Source: Saccharothrix ecbatanensis (GTDB lineage Bacteria; Actinomycetota; Actinomycetes; Mycobacteriales; Pseudonocardiaceae). Taken from it: a DNA stretch of 64,000 bases. Each line of letters starts with the position of its first letter. The stretch's first letter is position 1. Under the pieces are notes generated by a model, which made no database searches, had not been told where the DNA came from, and saw only the letters and a list, made by a program, of their open reading frames with translations. Made by a program: the position numbers and the translations under genes. The stretch spans positions 6,944,001-7,008,000 of the forward strand of contig NZ_JACHMO010000001.1 of NCBI RefSeq assembly GCF_014205015.1, read 5' to 3'. Shown piece after piece: positions 1 through 11,234 of the stretch.

Positions 1-217
1 TGGAGAAGAACAGCGCGACCCCGTACGCGAACGCGGCGATCACGGTGGCGCAGCCCAGCAGGTGACCCCACTTGTCGGTGCGCTTGCCGCCCAGGAGCAG
101 CACGAGCGCGCCGAAGGCCGGCAGCGCCAGCAACAACCAGGCGAGACCGCCGATCCCGCCGGCGGCAACAACGCCCGAAGACCCGCTCGCGGGGTCGAGC
201 ATCAGCACAGTCGTCAC
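1..217 (-). CDS. nuoL: NADH-quinone oxidoreductase subunit L, N-terminal part (cut by window edge)
   Basis: This is the start of the large proton-pumping membrane subunit of complex I. The visible 72 codons begin VTTVLMLDP and continue into a hydrophobic helix (LAWLLLALPAFGALVLLL), then the GGKRTDKWGH loop and a second helix, as in NuoL N-termini. The GTG start is preceded by GAGAGG that overlaps the nuoK stop region. The gene is last in the visible operon, after nuoK. Most of the protein lies outside the window, so the assignment rests on the N-terminal helices and the conserved nuoK-nuoL order. Confidence 0.85.
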   Translation of the reverse strand, partial: MTTVLMLDPASGSSGVVAAGGIGGLAWLLLALPAFGALVLLLGGKRTDKWGHLLGCATVIAAFAYGVALFFS

Positions 218-227
218 CGTCGACCTC

Positions 228-527
228 TCAGTACTTCAGCAGGTTGGAATCGTCGACCGAGGCCGAGCGACGCGTCTTGAAGATCGCCATGATGATCGCC
301 AGACCCACCACGACTTCGGCCGCCGCGACGACCATCACGAAGAACGCCATCACCTGGCCGTCCAGCTGCCCGTTGATGCGGGCGAACGTGACCAGGCTGA
401 GGTTCACCGCGTTGAGCATCAGCTCCACGCACATGAACACCACGATGGCGTTGCGCCGCACCAGAACGCCGACCGCGCCGAGGCTGAACAGCAGCGCGGA
501 CAGCAGCAGGTAGTACGTAGGGGTCAC
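228..527 (-). CDS. nuoK: NADH-quinone oxidoreductase subunit K
   Basis: This is a 99-residue membrane subunit of complex I, homologous to MrpC, that forms part of the proton path. Three hydrophobic helices are evident. The two buried glutamates expected for the family are present, E35 in CVELMLNA and E71 in AAAEVVVG. The GTG start overlaps the nuoJ stop as GTGA, which fixes the start and implies translational coupling. Length and motifs match the family closely. The C-terminus has a short charged tail (KTRRSAS...). Confidence 0.96.
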   Translation of the reverse strand: MTPTYYLLLSALLFSLGAVGVLVRRNAIVVFMCVELMLNAVNLSLVTFARINGQLDGQVMAFFVMVVAAAEVVVGLAIIMAIFKTRRSASVDDSNLLKY

Positions 528-1366
528 GACGACTCTCCCTTGAGCGCGTGCGCGTCGGGGTCGTGCCCGGTGCCGGACACCTCCGCGACGTCGTCCTCGA
601 GACGTTCCTTGGCGGTCGTCTCGATGAGCTCGGACAGGGACTCGGAGGCGACCGAGCCGTCCGGCAGCAGGGCGGGGGTCGCCACCGAGTTGGCGGTGGC
701 GAACACGCCGGGACCGGGCAGCGAGCCGGGGCGGTTGCCGCGGAAGCGCTCCTCGACCAGCTGGCGCTGGGTCTTCTTGGCGTCCTGGCCGGTGCGCGAG
801 GTGAACGCGAGCACCATGGCGCCGACCGCCGCGGTGATCAGCAGCGCGGACGTGAGCTCGAACGGGAACAGGTAGTCGGTGAACAGCGCCTCGCCGATGT
901 TGGCGACGTTGCCGCCGTTCTGCGTGTTCTCCGCCGCCAGGCCGACCGGCTCCACGTCGGTCAGCGCGCGGCTGACCGAGGCGACCACGAGGCCGGCGAA
1001 GCCGACGCCGATGACCACGGCGGCCAGTCGTTGGCCGCGGAGCACCTCGACCACCGAGTCCGAACTGTCCTTGCCCACCAGCATCAGCACGAACAGGAAC
1101 AGCATCATGATCGCGCCGGTGTACACGATGATCTGCACGAAGCCGAGGAACGGCGCCTGCTGGACCATGTAGAGCACGCCGAGGCTGAGCATCGTGAGCA
1201 CCAGCCACAGCGCGGAGTGCACCGCGTTGCGGGCGAAGAGCATGCCCAGCGCGCCGGCGAGGGCCAGCGGGCCCAGGATCCAGAACGAGACCGCCTCGCC
1301 GGTGGTGACCGTGTCCACCACGCGTTCGACGGCGTCGGGCTGCTGCGCGAGGAGGGAGGAGATCAT
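524..1366 (-). CDS. nuoJ: NADH-quinone oxidoreductase subunit J
   Basis: This is a membrane subunit of complex I with five predicted helices in the first 165 residues or so, including the conserved [21 protein letters not shown] segment around residues 75-95. At 280 residues it is much longer than the roughly 185-residue Escherichia coli protein. The extra part is a hydrophilic C-terminal tail of about 100 residues ([15 protein letters not shown] onward), as is usual in actinobacteria. The start overlaps the nuoI stop by four bases and the stop overlaps the nuoK start. Confidence 0.95.
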   Translation of the reverse strand: MISSLLAQQPDAVERVVDTVTTGEAVSFWILGPLALAGALGMLFARNAVHSALWLVLTMLSLGVLYMVQQAPFLGFVQIIVYTGAIMMLFLFVLMLVGKDSSDSVVEVLRGQRLAAVVIGVGFAGLVVASVSRALTDVEPVGLAAENTQNGGNVANIGEALFTDYLFPFELTSALLITAAVGAMVLAFTSRTGQDAKKTQRQLVEERFRGNRPGSLPGPGVFATANSVATPALLPDGSVASESLSELIETTAKERLEDDVAEVSGTGHDPDAHALKGESS

Positions 1367-1902
1367 CGATCCGCTCCCGGCATCTGCTTCGCCTGTGCGG
1401 CCAGCTGCGGACCGTTCACGTAGTAGTCCTGCTCATTCTCGCCGAGCCGCATGGGGTGCGGTGGCTGCTCCATGCCGGCCAGCAGCGGCGCGAGCAGGTC
1501 TTCCTTGGTGAAGATCAGCTTCTGCCGGTCGTCGTCGGCCAGCTCGTACTCGTTGGTCATGGTGAGCGAGCGGGTCGGGCACGCCTCGATGCACAGGCCG
1601 CAGCCGATGCAGCGCAGGTAGTTGATCTGGTAGTCGGCGCCGTAGCGCTCACCGGGCGAGAAGCGCGCGTCCTCGGTGTTGTCCGCGCCCTCGACGAAGA
1701 TCGCGTCCGCGGGGCACGCCCACGCGCACAGCTCGCAGCCGACGCACTTCTCCAGCCCGTCCGGGTGCCGGTTGAGCTGGTGGCGGCCGTGGAACCGCGG
1801 CGCGGTGACCTTCTTGACCTCGGGGTACTCCTCGGTGACGACCTTCTTGAACATCGTGGCGAAGGTGACGCCGAAGCCCTTGACGGGATCAAACACGCCC
1901 AT
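1363..1902 (-). CDS. nuoI: NADH-quinone oxidoreductase subunit I (two [4Fe-4S] ferredoxin)
   Basis: This is the TYKY-type ferredoxin subunit that carries electrons in the peripheral arm (clusters N6a and N6b). Two complete CxxCxxCxxxCP motifs are visible, at C53/C56/C59/C63 ([12 protein letters not shown]) and C98/C101/C104/C108 ([12 protein letters not shown]). The 179 residues fit the family. The ATG lies 14 bases inside the 3' end of nuoH and follows AAAGGAGG, a strong ribosome site, so this start is well supported. Confidence 0.97.
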   Translation of the reverse strand: MGVFDPVKGFGVTFATMFKKVVTEEYPEVKKVTAPRFHGRHQLNRHPDGLEKCVGCELCAWACPADAIFVEGADNTEDARFSPGERYGADYQINYLRCIGCGLCIEACPTRSLTMTNEYELADDDRQKLIFTKEDLLAPLLAGMEQPPHPMRLGENEQDYYVNGPQLAAQAKQMPGADR

Positions 1903-3214
1903 CGCTGGCCTCCTTTTGTGAAGCTGCGGTTACCGCTGCCGGTTCCTTCGTCTGATCGCCCGGTAGCTGGGCGACTGGCACCTGCCGGCGCGGCGGCGAC
2001 TTGGGGACCTGGAGGTCCAGCGGCGGCACCGGGTAGCCGCCACCGGTCACCGGCACGGCGTTGGGGTCGTGCGGCTCGCGCTTGTCCGGCAGCAGGAACG
2101 CGATGAGCAGGACCACCGCGAGGAACCCGCCGATCAGCATCAGCCAGGTGCCGGTCTCCAGACCGCCACCGGCCTCCACCTCCTGGCGGAGGTAGCGGGC
2201 GAAGGTCACCGCGACGAACCAGACCAGCGCGATCGGGACCAGGACCTTCCAGCCCAACCGCATGAACTGGTCGTAGCGCAGGCGGGGGAGCGTGCCGCGC
2301 AGCCAGATGAACAGGAACAGGAACATCAGCGTCTTGATGACGAACCACACCAGGCCGAGCCAGCCGGCGTTGAGGAAGTGCGACTCGTCCACGAACGGGA
2401 AGCGCCACCCACCGAGGAACAAGGTGGTGCTCATCGCGGACAGGGTGACCATGTTGACGTACTCGGCGAGGAAGAACAGCGCGAACTTCAGCGAGCTGTA
2501 CTCGGTGTGGAAGCCGCCGACCAGCTCCGACTCGGCCTCGGGGAGGTCGAAGGGAGCGCGGTTGGTCTCGCCGACCATCGCCACGACGAAGATCAGGAAG
2601 CTGACCGGCAGCAGGTAGAAGAACCAGCCGCCGCCCTGGGCGTCGACGATGGCCGCCGTCGACAGGGACTGCGAGTGCAGGATGACCGCGAGGATCGACA
2701 GGCCCATCGCGATCTCGTAGGAGATCACCTGGGCGGCGGCGCGCAGCGCGGCCAGCAGCGGGTACGGCGAGCCGGAGGCCCAGCCGGCCAGCACGATGCC
2801 GTAGACGCCGAGCGACGAGCAGGCCAGCACGACCAGCACGCCGACCGGCAGGTCGACCAGCTGGAGCGCGGTGCGCTCGCCGAAGATCGAGACCTCGCCG
2901 CCGAGCGGGATCACCGAGAAGGCGACGAACGCGGGGATGCAGGAGATCACCGGGGCGAGGAAGTACACCCACTTGTCCGCCAGGACCGGCCGGATGTCCT
3001 CCTTGAAGGCGAGCTTCAGGCCGTCGGCGAGCGACTGGAGCCAGCCGTTCGGGCCGGTCCGGTTGGGCCCGGGACGCTGCTGCATCCGGGCCACCACCTT
3101 GCGCTCCCAGTTGATCATGAACAAGGTCATGACCACGAGGAACCCGAAGATGCCGACGACCTTGAGGAGGATCAGCCAGAGCGGATCGTCCACGAGGAGT
3201 TCAGCGGTGCTCAT
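1889..3214 (-). CDS. nuoH: NADH-quinone oxidoreductase subunit H
   Basis: This is the 441-residue, multi-helix membrane subunit next to the quinone-binding site. Family landmarks include the N-terminal helix after [27 protein letters not shown] around residues 45-60, and [21 protein letters not shown] near residue 245. The start is set by a four-base ATGA overlap with the nuoG stop; a longer reading frame upstream lies inside nuoG. The C-terminal 70 residues are a proline-rich hydrophilic tail ([20 protein letters not shown]...), longer than in E. coli. Confidence 0.96.
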   Translation of the reverse strand: MSTAELLVDDPLWLILLKVVGIFGFLVVMTLFMINWERKVVARMQQRPGPNRTGPNGWLQSLADGLKLAFKEDIRPVLADKWVYFLAPVISCIPAFVAFSVIPLGGEVSIFGERTALQLVDLPVGVLVVLACSSLGVYGIVLAGWASGSPYPLLAALRAAAQVISYEIAMGLSILAVILHSQSLSTAAIVDAQGGGWFFYLLPVSFLIFVVAMVGETNRAPFDLPEAESELVGGFHTEYSSLKFALFFLAEYVNMVTLSAMSTTLFLGGWRFPFVDESHFLNAGWLGLVWFVIKTLMFLFLFIWLRGTLPRLRYDQFMRLGWKVLVPIALVWFVAVTFARYLRQEVEAGGGLETGTWLMLIGGFLAVVLLIAFLLPDKREPHDPNAVPVTGGGYPVPPLDLQVPKSPPRRQVPVAQLPGDQTKEPAAVTAASQKEASDGRV

Positions 3215-5696
3215 GCCTTGCCTCCAGCAGGCGCTGTGATCTTCTCGGCGGAACCCGCGACGACCGGGGACACCGCCACCACGGAACCGTGGCCGGCGAC
3301 CAGGTTGCGCCGCACGGTGACCGCGCCCGAGTTGCCGGGCAGCCACACGACGCCGTCGGGCAGGTCGGCCGCCTCGACCGGCAGCACCACCTCGCCCCGG
3401 TCGGTGGCGACGGTGATCTCACCGCCGAGTTCGACGCCGAGGTTTCGCGCGGTGGCCTCGGACAGCTTCGCCACCACCGGACGGGCGGTGCCGGCCAGGT
3501 TCGGCTCGAAGTCCTGCAGCGAGCCGTTGTCCAGCAGCCGCCGCCAAGTAGCGAGGACCGCTTGGCCCTGCTTGGGCTGCGGCAGCAGCGGCGCGGGCAC
3601 GGTCGGCGCGGTGGCGCTCGCGGTCTGGACGCCGAGCCTGGCCAGGTCGGCCGCCGCGGCGGCCGGGGTCTGGGTGAACAGGTCCGCGTCCATCTCGACG
3701 GCCAGCGTGTCCAGCACCCGGCCGTCCGGCAGCGCGCCGGTGCCGTCGATCGTGGTGGTGAACGCGCGGGTGCGGCCTTCCCAGTTCAGGTAGCTGCCCG
3801 CCTTCTCGACCGCCGGGGCGATCGGGAGCACCACGTCGGCGTGCGCGGTGACCGCGCTGTGCCGCAGCTCCAGGCTGACCACGAAACCGGTGAAGTCCAA
3901 CGCGCGTTCGGCCAGTTCCGGGTCCGGCAGGTCGTTCGGGTCGACACCGCCGACGACCAGCGCGTCCAGCCCACCGCTCGCGGCGGCGGTCAGGATGCCC
4001 GTGGTGTCGCGGCCGGCCGTCTCGGGCAGCGTGCCGGGCTCCAGGCCCCACACCCGCTCGACCTCGGCGCGGGCGGCGTCGTCGCCGACCAGGCGTCCAC
4101 CCGGCAGCAACGTCGGCAGCAGGCCCGTCTCCAGGGCGCCCCGCTCGCCGGCGCGGCGCGGGATCCAGGCGACCTTCGCGCCGGTCCGCTCGGCCAGTGC
4201 GGCGACCGCGGAGAACAGGCCGGGCACCTCGGCGGCGCGTTCGCCGACCAGGATCACCGCGCCCGGCTTCGCCAGCTCGTCCACCACGTCGGCGGCGTGC
4301 TCGGGCAGCGCGTTCAACGCGGCGGGCTCGCCACCGGGCACGCACGCCAGCAGCACGCCGTTCGTCTTCTCCACCGCGGGCGAGGTGAACTGGCCCAGGT
4401 GGAAGACCTTGATCCGGTTCTTGCGGGCCGCCTTGCGCAGCCGCAGGAACACGATCGGCGATTCCTCTTCCGGCTCGAACGCGACCAGCAGCGCGGCCGG
4501 CGCGGCCTCGATGCCCGCGTACGTCACGCCGCCGTTGTCCGGGTTCGTGCCGAGGACCGAGCTGGTCAGGAACTCCAGCTCCTCGGCCGAGTGGGCGCGG
4601 GCGCGGAAGTCGACGTCGTTGGTGCGCAACGCGATCCGGGCGAACTTCGAGTACGCGTAGGCGTCCTCGACGGTGAGCCGGCCACCGGCCAGCACGCCGA
4701 CGCCCTTGCCGTCACGCGCCTTCGCCAGGCCCTCGGCGGCGTACTGCAACGCCTCGGTCCACGACGACTCGCGCAGCTCGCCGGACTCCGGGTCGCGCAC
4801 CAGCGGGCGGCGGATGCGGTCCTCGGCGGTGGCGTAGGCGAACGCGAAGCGGCCCTTGTCGCAGGTCCACTCCTCGTTGACCTCGGGCGCGTCGCCCGCG
4901 AGCCGCCGCTGCACCTTGCCGCGCCGCCAGTCGGTGCGGGTGGAGCAGCCCGACGAGCAGTGCTCGCACACGCCCGGCGTGGACATCAGGTCGAACGGCC
5001 GGGCGCGGAACCGGTACGCGGCGCTGGTCAGCGCGCCCACCGGGCAGATCTGGATGGTGTTGCCGGAGAAGTAGGACTGGAACGGCTTGTCCTGCGCCAC
5101 ACCGACCTGCTGCTGCGAACCGCGCTCCAGCAACTCGATGAACGGGTCGCCGGCGATCTGCGCGGAGAACCGCGTGCAGCGCTGGCACAGCACGCACCGC
5201 TCGCGGTCGAGCAGGACCTGCGTCGAGATCGGGATCGGCTTCGGGAACGTCCGCTTGTGCTCGTGGAACCGCGAGTCCGAGCGGCCGTGCGCCAGCGCCT
5301 GGTTCTGCAACGGGCACTCGCCGCCCTTGTCGCAGATCGGGCAGTCCAGCGGGTGGTTGATGAGCAGCAGCTCCATCACGCCCTGCTGCGCCTTGTCCGC
5401 CACCGGCGAGGTCAGCTGGGTCTTGACCACCATGCCGTCGGCGACCGTCATGGTGCAGGAGGCCTGCGGCTTCGGCATCGGCCGGCCGCCCATCTCCACC
5501 TCGACCAGGCACTGCCGGCACGCGCCCGCGGGTTCGAGCAGCGGGTGGTCGCAGAAGCGCGGGATGACCGTGCCCAGCCGCTCCGCGGTGCGGATCAGCA
5601 GCTCGCCCTTCGGCGCGACCACCTCCACGCCGTCGATCACGAGTTTGACGTGGCCCTCGGGGACCACGACCTCGGTGCTCTTCTCAGGCGCCATCG

Positions 5697-5700
<4 letters not shown>
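3211..5700 (-). CDS. nuoG: NADH-quinone oxidoreductase subunit G
   Basis: This 829-residue iron-sulfur subunit of the peripheral arm has the usual layout. A [2Fe-2S] ferredoxin domain holds FCDHP...[10 protein letters not shown]...ASC. Next come the His/Cys-ligated cluster region around [13 protein letters not shown], the four-cysteine motif [10 protein letters not shown], and [14 protein letters not shown] at the start of the molybdopterin-oxidoreductase-like domain, which lacks an obvious cofactor role. The last of these cysteine sets corresponds to the extra N7 cluster, so that cluster is probably retained. The ATG overlaps the nuoF stop (ATGA); a second ATG lies two codons downstream. Confidence 0.96.
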
Positions 5701-7016
<1,316 letters not shown>

Positions 7017-7030
7017 GTCAGCTCCCCTAC

Positions 7031-7816
7031 CTACTTCTTCTCCGGCAACGGCGGGAACTCCGCGTGCTCCGGCATGGCCGGCGCGGTCCACCCGCGGTCC
7101 GCGGCGATCTTGGCTCCGCGCACGGTCTCCGGCGCGGCCGACGGGCCGTCCAGGTCCGCGTCCCGGCCCTCGAAGAACCCGGCGAGCTGGAGCTCGGCCT
7201 GGCGGAAGTCGGTCAACGGGGCGCCGCGGGTCGGGTGCGGCTTCTCCCCCGACTGCAAGGACTTCACCAGGTCCAGCGCGCCGTCCGGCGTCTGGTTGTC
7301 GAAGTACTCGTAGTTGACCTGGAGCACCGGGCCGAGGTCGCACGCGGCCAGGCACTCGGCGTGCTCCAGCGTGATCGAGCCCGGCGCGCCCGGCTCGCCC
7401 GCGGTCTCCTCGTGGCCGACGTCCAGGTGCTCCTTGAGCTTCGAGTAGATCGCGTCACCGCCGAGCACCGCGCACAGCGTGTTCGTGCAGACGCTCACCA
7501 GGTGCTCGCCGCACGGGCGGCGCTTGTACATGGTGTAGAACGTCGCGACCGCGCTGACCTCGGCGTTGGCCAGGTCGAGCTGGTCGGCGCAGAACGTGAT
7601 GCCGGCCTGGCTGACGTACCCCTCGACCGACTGCACCAGGTGCAGCATCGGCAGCAGCGCCGAACGCGACTGCGGGTAGCGCGCGACGATCGCCTGCGCC
7701 TTGTCCACGATCGACTGGTCGAACACGCCGGTGTCGACCGGGTTGTCGCTCACCAGCCGCTGCGTCTCGACGGGGTCCAGCGCGGAGGCCGCGTAGACCT
7801 CTTCGGAAGTGCTCAT
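7031..7816 (-). CDS. nuoE: NADH-quinone oxidoreductase subunit E
   Basis: This thioredoxin-fold subunit carries the [2Fe-2S] cluster N1a. The four cysteine ligands are seen in VCTNTLC and, about 40 residues on, [10 protein letters not shown]. The N-terminal helical bundle ([17 protein letters not shown]) is typical. At 261 residues the protein is longer than E. coli NuoE because of a C-terminal tail of about 80 residues ([21 protein letters not shown]...), common in actinobacteria. The start overlaps the nuoD stop as ATGA. Confidence 0.96.
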   Translation of the reverse strand: MSTSEEVYAASALDPVETQRLVSDNPVDTGVFDQSIVDKAQAIVARYPQSRSALLPMLHLVQSVEGYVSQAGITFCADQLDLANAEVSAVATFYTMYKRRPCGEHLVSVCTNTLCAVLGGDAIYSKLKEHLDVGHEETAGEPGAPGSITLEHAECLAACDLGPVLQVNYEYFDNQTPDGALDLVKSLQSGEKPHPTRGAPLTDFRQAELQLAGFFEGRDADLDGPSAAPETVRGAKIAADRGWTAPAMPEHAEFPPLPEKK

Positions 7817-9183
7817 CGGTCACAACCACCCATCACCGGGTCGATAGAGGCCACCGATGCGATGACGTCGGCAATCATGCCGCCCTCGCACATCGCGGGC
7901 ATCGCCTGGAGGTTCACGAAGCTGGGTTCGCGCACGTGCACGCGCATCGGCCGGGTGCCGCCGTCGGACACGACGTGGTAGCCCAGCTCGCCGCGCGGCG
8001 ACTCGATCGGCACGTACACCTGACCCGCCGGCACGGCGAAGCCCTCGGTGACCAGCTTGAAGTGGTGGATCAGGGACTCCATGGACTGGCCCATGATCTT
8101 GCGGACGTGCTCCAGCGAGTTGCCCATGCCGTCCGAGCCGATGGTCAGCTGCGCGGGCCAGGCGACCTTGGCGTCCTCCACCATGACCGGGCCCGGCGTC
8201 AGGTTGTCCACGGCCTGCCGGACGATCTTCAGCGACTGGTGGATCTCGTCCAGGCGCAGCAGGTACCGGGCGTACGAGTCGGCGGCGTTCGACGTGGGGA
8301 CGTCGAACTCGTAGTTCTCGTAGCCGCAGTACGGCTCGACCTTGCGGATGTCCCAGGGCAGGCCGGCGGAACGCAGGACCGGGCCGGTGATGCCCAGCGC
8401 CAGGCACGCGTCCACCGGCAGGAAGCCGACGCCCGCGAGCCGGTTGCGCCAGATCGGCTGGCCGGTCAGCAGCTTGTCGTACTGCGGCAGCCGGGAGTCC
8501 ATCACCTTGATGAAGTCCTTGATCTTCTGCTCGGCGCCCTCGGGCAGGTCCTGCGCCAGGCCGCCGGGCCGGATGAACGCGTGGTTCATCCGCAGACCGG
8601 TCAGGAACTCCAGCAGGTGCAGGACCTCTTCGCGCTCGCGGAAGCCCGAGGTCATGGCGGTCAGCGCGCCGAGCTCCATGCCGCCGGTGGCCAGCGCCAC
8701 CAGGTGCGAGCTGATCCGGTTGAGCTCCATCAGGAGCACCCGGATCGTCTGCGCCCGCTGCGGGACGGTGATGCCGAGCAGCTTCTCCACGGCCATGCAG
8801 TACGCGGCCTCGTTGTGCAGCGGGGCCAGGTAGTCCATGCGCGTCACGAAGGTGACGCCCTGCGTCCAGTTGCGGTACTCGACGTTCTTCTCGATGCCGG
8901 TGTGCAGGTAGCCGATGACGCTGCGGGCCTGGGTGACCGACTCGCCCTCCAGCTCCAGCACCAGGCGGAGCACGCCGTGCGTGGAGGGGTGCTGCGGGCC
9001 CAGGTTCATGATGATGCGCTCGTCACCCGCGGCCTCGGCCAGCACCTCGTCCCAGTCGCCGCCGGTCACCGTGTAGACGGTGCCCTCGGTGGTCTGGCGC
9101 GAGCTGGCGTCGTACGGGTCGCTCTGCCGGCCCGTGGCACTGGTGTCGGTGCCCGTGGTCACGTCGGAAAGCCGTTCGGTCAT
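7813..9183 (-). CDS. nuoD: NADH-quinone oxidoreductase subunit D
   Basis: This 49-kDa-type subunit forms the quinone-reducing cavity with NuoB. The invariant [15 protein letters not shown] motif is near residue 60 and [13 protein letters not shown] near residue 90. The 456-residue length includes about 45 N-terminal residues of low conservation ([19 protein letters not shown]). The ATG at 9183 overlaps the nuoC stop by four bases, which decides the start against a longer open frame inside nuoC. NuoC and NuoD are separate proteins here, not fused as in E. coli. Confidence 0.97.
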   Translation of the reverse strand: MTERLSDVTTGTDTSATGRQSDPYDASSRQTTEGTVYTVTGGDWDEVLAEAAGDERIIMNLGPQHPSTHGVLRLVLELEGESVTQARSVIGYLHTGIEKNVEYRNWTQGVTFVTRMDYLAPLHNEAAYCMAVEKLLGITVPQRAQTIRVLLMELNRISSHLVALATGGMELGALTAMTSGFREREEVLHLLEFLTGLRMNHAFIRPGGLAQDLPEGAEQKIKDFIKVMDSRLPQYDKLLTGQPIWRNRLAGVGFLPVDACLALGITGPVLRSAGLPWDIRKVEPYCGYENYEFDVPTSNAADSYARYLLRLDEIHQSLKIVRQAVDNLTPGPVMVEDAKVAWPAQLTIGSDGMGNSLEHVRKIMGQSMESLIHHFKLVTEGFAVPAGQVYVPIESPRGELGYHVVSDGGTRPMRVHVREPSFVNLQAMPAMCEGGMIADVIASVASIDPVMGGCDR

Positions 9184-9920
9184 GAGTAGGACCGCCTCTG
9201 GTCTGGCGGGGGGATCTCCGCGCCCTTGTACTCCACCGGGATGCCGCCGAGCGGGTAGTCCTTGCGCTGCGGGTGGCCGTCCCAGTCGTCCGGCATGAGG
9301 ATCCGGGTCAACCCCGGGTGGCCGTCGTAGACGATGCCGAACATGTCCCAGGCCTCGCGCTCCTGCCAGTCCGCGGTCGGGTAGACCGCGACCACGCTGG
9401 GCACGTGCGCGTCGTCCACGTCGACCGAGACCTCCAGCCGGACGCGCCGGCGGTAGGTCATCGACGTCAGGTGGTAGACCGAGTGCAGCCGCTGCGGCGC
9501 GTCGACGCCGTAGTCGACGCCGGACACCGAGCTGCACAGCTCGAAGCGCAGCGCCGGGTCGTCGCGCAGGATGCGGCACACCTCGACCAGGTTCTCGCGG
9601 CGCAGGAAGAAGGTGATCTCGCCGCGGTCCACGGTGATCTGCTGGACCGTGTCGGCGGGCAGGCCCTTCTCCCGGATCGCGGCCAGCAGCTCGTCGGCGA
9701 CCTCGTCGAACCAGCCGCCGTAGGGGCGCTCGGACTGCGCGGCCACGTGGGCGGGCAGCCGCAGGCCGCCGAAGCCCGACGTGTCGCCGGTGCCGGAGAT
9801 GCCGAACATCCCCTTGCGGGCCTTGCCCGCGACGATCGGCGCCTTCTCGGCGGCGCCGTTCGGCTCCAGGCCTTCCACGGCGCGCTCGGCGCTGGAACCA
9901 ATGTCCCCTGGCTCGGTCAT
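9180..9920 (-). CDS. nuoC: NADH-quinone oxidoreductase subunit C
   Basis: This 30-kDa-type peripheral subunit has the signature [24 protein letters not shown] and the family's [22 protein letters not shown] motif near the C-terminus ([39 protein letters not shown]). The ATG at 9920 was preferred over an upstream in-frame TTG at 9941 because AAGAAG precedes it and it begins seven bases after the nuoB stop. The first 70 residues or so are a low-complexity extension ([18 protein letters not shown]), so the protein is 246 residues. Confidence 0.94.
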   Translation of the reverse strand: MTEPGDIGSSAERAVEGLEPNGAAEKAPIVAGKARKGMFGISGTGDTSGFGGLRLPAHVAAQSERPYGGWFDEVADELLAAIREKGLPADTVQQITVDRGEITFFLRRENLVEVCRILRDDPALRFELCSSVSGVDYGVDAPQRLHSVYHLTSMTYRRRVRLEVSVDVDDAHVPSVVAVYPTADWQEREAWDMFGIVYDGHPGLTRILMPDDWDGHPQRKDYPLGGIPVEYKGAEIPPPDQRRSYS

Positions 9921-9927
9921 CGGATGC

Positions 9928-10476
9928 TCACTTCTTCGCAAAGCGCTCGGAGGACGGGATCAGGTCCGTGGTGTGGCCCGACGCGGCCAGCACCGAGGCC
10001 CGGTTCGGCCCGAGCGGTTCGTCCATGATCTTCGCGTGGATCTTGAGGATCGCGTCGATCAACATCTCCGGCCGCGGCGGGCAGCCGGGCAGGTACATGT
10101 CGACCGGCACGACGTGGTCCACGCCCTGCACGACCGCGTAGTTGTTGAACATGCCGCCGCTTGAAGCGCACACGCCCATGGCCAGCACCCAGCGCGGCTC
10201 GGGCATCTGGTCGTAGATCTGGCGCAGCACCGGCGCCATCTTGTTGGTCACCCGGCCCGCGACGATCATCAGGTCGGCCTGGCGCGGCGAGGCGCGGAAG
10301 ACCTCCATGCCGAACCGCGCGAGGTCGTAGCGCGGGCCGCCGGTGGTCATCATCTCGATGGCGCAGCAGGCAAGGCCGAAGGTCGCCGGCCAGAGCGAGG
10401 ACTTGCGGGTCCAGTTGACCAGCTTCTCCACGCTGGCGAGCAGGATGCCGTTCGGGAGCTTCTCTTCGAGACCCAC
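9928..10476 (-). CDS. nuoB: NADH-quinone oxidoreductase subunit B (cluster N2)
   Basis: This PSST-type subunit binds the terminal [4Fe-4S] cluster N2, which passes electrons to quinone. The tandem cysteines C37-C38 (LACCAIEMM), C103 ([10 protein letters not shown]) and C132 ([10 protein letters not shown]) are all present. The protein is 182 residues from a GTG start (GLEEKLPNG...), preceded by a GGGGGA-type ribosome site. It follows nuoA by 14 bases. The tail after residue 155 is short and variable. Confidence 0.97.
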   Translation of the reverse strand: MGLEEKLPNGILLASVEKLVNWTRKSSLWPATFGLACCAIEMMTTGGPRYDLARFGMEVFRASPRQADLMIVAGRVTNKMAPVLRQIYDQMPEPRWVLAMGVCASSGGMFNNYAVVQGVDHVVPVDMYLPGCPPRPEMLIDAILKIHAKIMDEPLGPNRASVLAASGHTTDLIPSSERFAKK

Positions 10477-10490
10477 TTCGATCTTCCCCC

Positions 10491-10856
10491 TCAGTTCCAG
10501 TCGAGGCCGCCGCGACGCCACACGTAGGCGTACGCGAAGCCGACCGTCGCGACGAACAGTGCGATCTCCACCAGGCCGAACAGGCCGAGCCGGTCCGCGG
10601 AGACCGCGAAGGGGTAGAGGAACACCATTTCGATGTCGAACAGGATGAACAGCATCGCCGTGAGGTAGTAGGCGACCGGCATGCGGCCACCGCCCACCAC
10701 CGGTTGCGGCGACGGCTCGATGCCGCACTCGTAGGCGTCGAGCTTCGCCCGGTTGTAGCGGCGGGGTCCGATGAACGGCGCGGCCGTCACCGAGAACAGC
10801 GCGAAGCCTGCGGCGAGGGCGAACATCAATACGAGGGGGAGGTAAGGGTCCAGCAC
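10491..10856 (-). CDS. nuoA: NADH-quinone oxidoreductase subunit A
   Basis: This first gene of the operon encodes a 121-residue, three-helix membrane subunit of complex I. Conserved features are [15 protein letters not shown] in the first loop, with the functionally important cysteine, and [19 protein letters not shown] in helix 2. A GTG start at 10856 was chosen because AAGGA lies eight bases upstream and the first helix begins at once ([16 protein letters not shown]). The sequence upstream holds two Rex operators and an iron-box-like site, listed separately. Confidence 0.95.
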   Translation of the reverse strand: MLDPYLPLVLMFALAAGFALFSVTAAPFIGPRRYNRAKLDAYECGIEPSPQPVVGGGRMPVAYYLTAMLFILFDIEMVFLYPFAVSADRLGLFGLVEIALFVATVGFAYAYVWRRGGLDWN

Positions 10857-10937
10857 TCTCCGTCGTCCTTTCCTCGCGTCGCGGTGGTGGTGCACCGCCG
10901 ACCGTTGCGCACCCTAAAGGGTGTTCTTGCGGCCTCC

Positions 10938-10956
10938 GGAGGTTAGGCACGCCTAA
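10938..10956. promoter_or_regulatory. Iron-box-like (DtxR/IdeR-type) site upstream of nuoA
   Basis: The 19 bases GGAGGTTAGGCACGCCTAA match the IdeR/DtxR consensus TTAGGTTAGGCTAACCTAA at 14 of 19 positions and have their own dyad, TTAGGC-AC-GCCTAA. The site is about 80 bases upstream of the nuoA start, between the gene and the Rex operators. Complex I needs many Fe-S clusters, so iron control is plausible. The match is imperfect and this is an inference. Confidence 0.4.
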
Positions 10957-10971
10957 CAATCCGCAGGTCGC

Positions 10972-10989
10972 TTGTGAAACACTTCACAA
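10972..10989. promoter_or_regulatory. Rex operator 1 (ROP) upstream of nuoA
   Basis: TTGTGAAACACTTCACAA is a perfect match to the Rex operator pattern TTGTGAANNNNTTCACAA. Rex is known to repress nuo in Streptomyces when NADH/NAD+ is low, and a rex gene lies in this window at 55261-56064. The centre of this site is 32 bases, about three helical turns, from ROP 2. Confidence 0.92.
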
Positions 10990-11003
10990 GGCATCACAGC
11001 TGG

Positions 11004-11021
11004 TTGTGAACTGATTCACAA
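11004..11021. promoter_or_regulatory. Rex operator 2 (ROP) upstream of nuoA
   Basis: TTGTGAACTGATTCACAA is a second perfect Rex operator. Its helical phasing with ROP 1 would put two Rex dimers on the same face of the DNA, which could allow co-operative repression of the nuo promoter. Confidence 0.92.
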
Positions 11022-11155
11022 GACCTGAGGGTCAGTGTAGAACGTCACAGAGAGGCGTGACGGGCACCCCCGCCGTAGGCCCTGACCTGGTCTTTTACGG
11101 TGCAGTTCAACAGTTGGCCGACGGCTGTGTGAACGGCGGCACACCGAAAACGAAA

Positions 11156-11182
11156 CAGCGCCGCCCCCTGAGGGCGGCGCTG
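11156..11182 (-). terminator. Intrinsic terminator downstream of menJ
   Basis: An 11-base-pair perfect stem (CAGCGCCGCCC with GGGCGGCGCTG) surrounds a five-base loop. On the minus strand it is followed by TTTCGTTTTC, so it fits a rho-independent terminator for the reductase gene ending at 11235. It also insulates that gene from the nuo control region. The rest of 11022-11234 holds no gene that I can support. Confidence 0.8.
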
Positions 11183-11234
11183 CGTCGGCTAGAGGCGGCC
11201 AGAGGTCGGCTAGGGGGCTCCTGGAGGAAGTTCG

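Noticed and set aside
11128..11143. Possible third Rex site, TGTGAACGGCGGCACA
   Set aside because: Two mismatches in the conserved right arm, and it lies more than 100 bases beyond the nuo sites, next to the menJ terminator.
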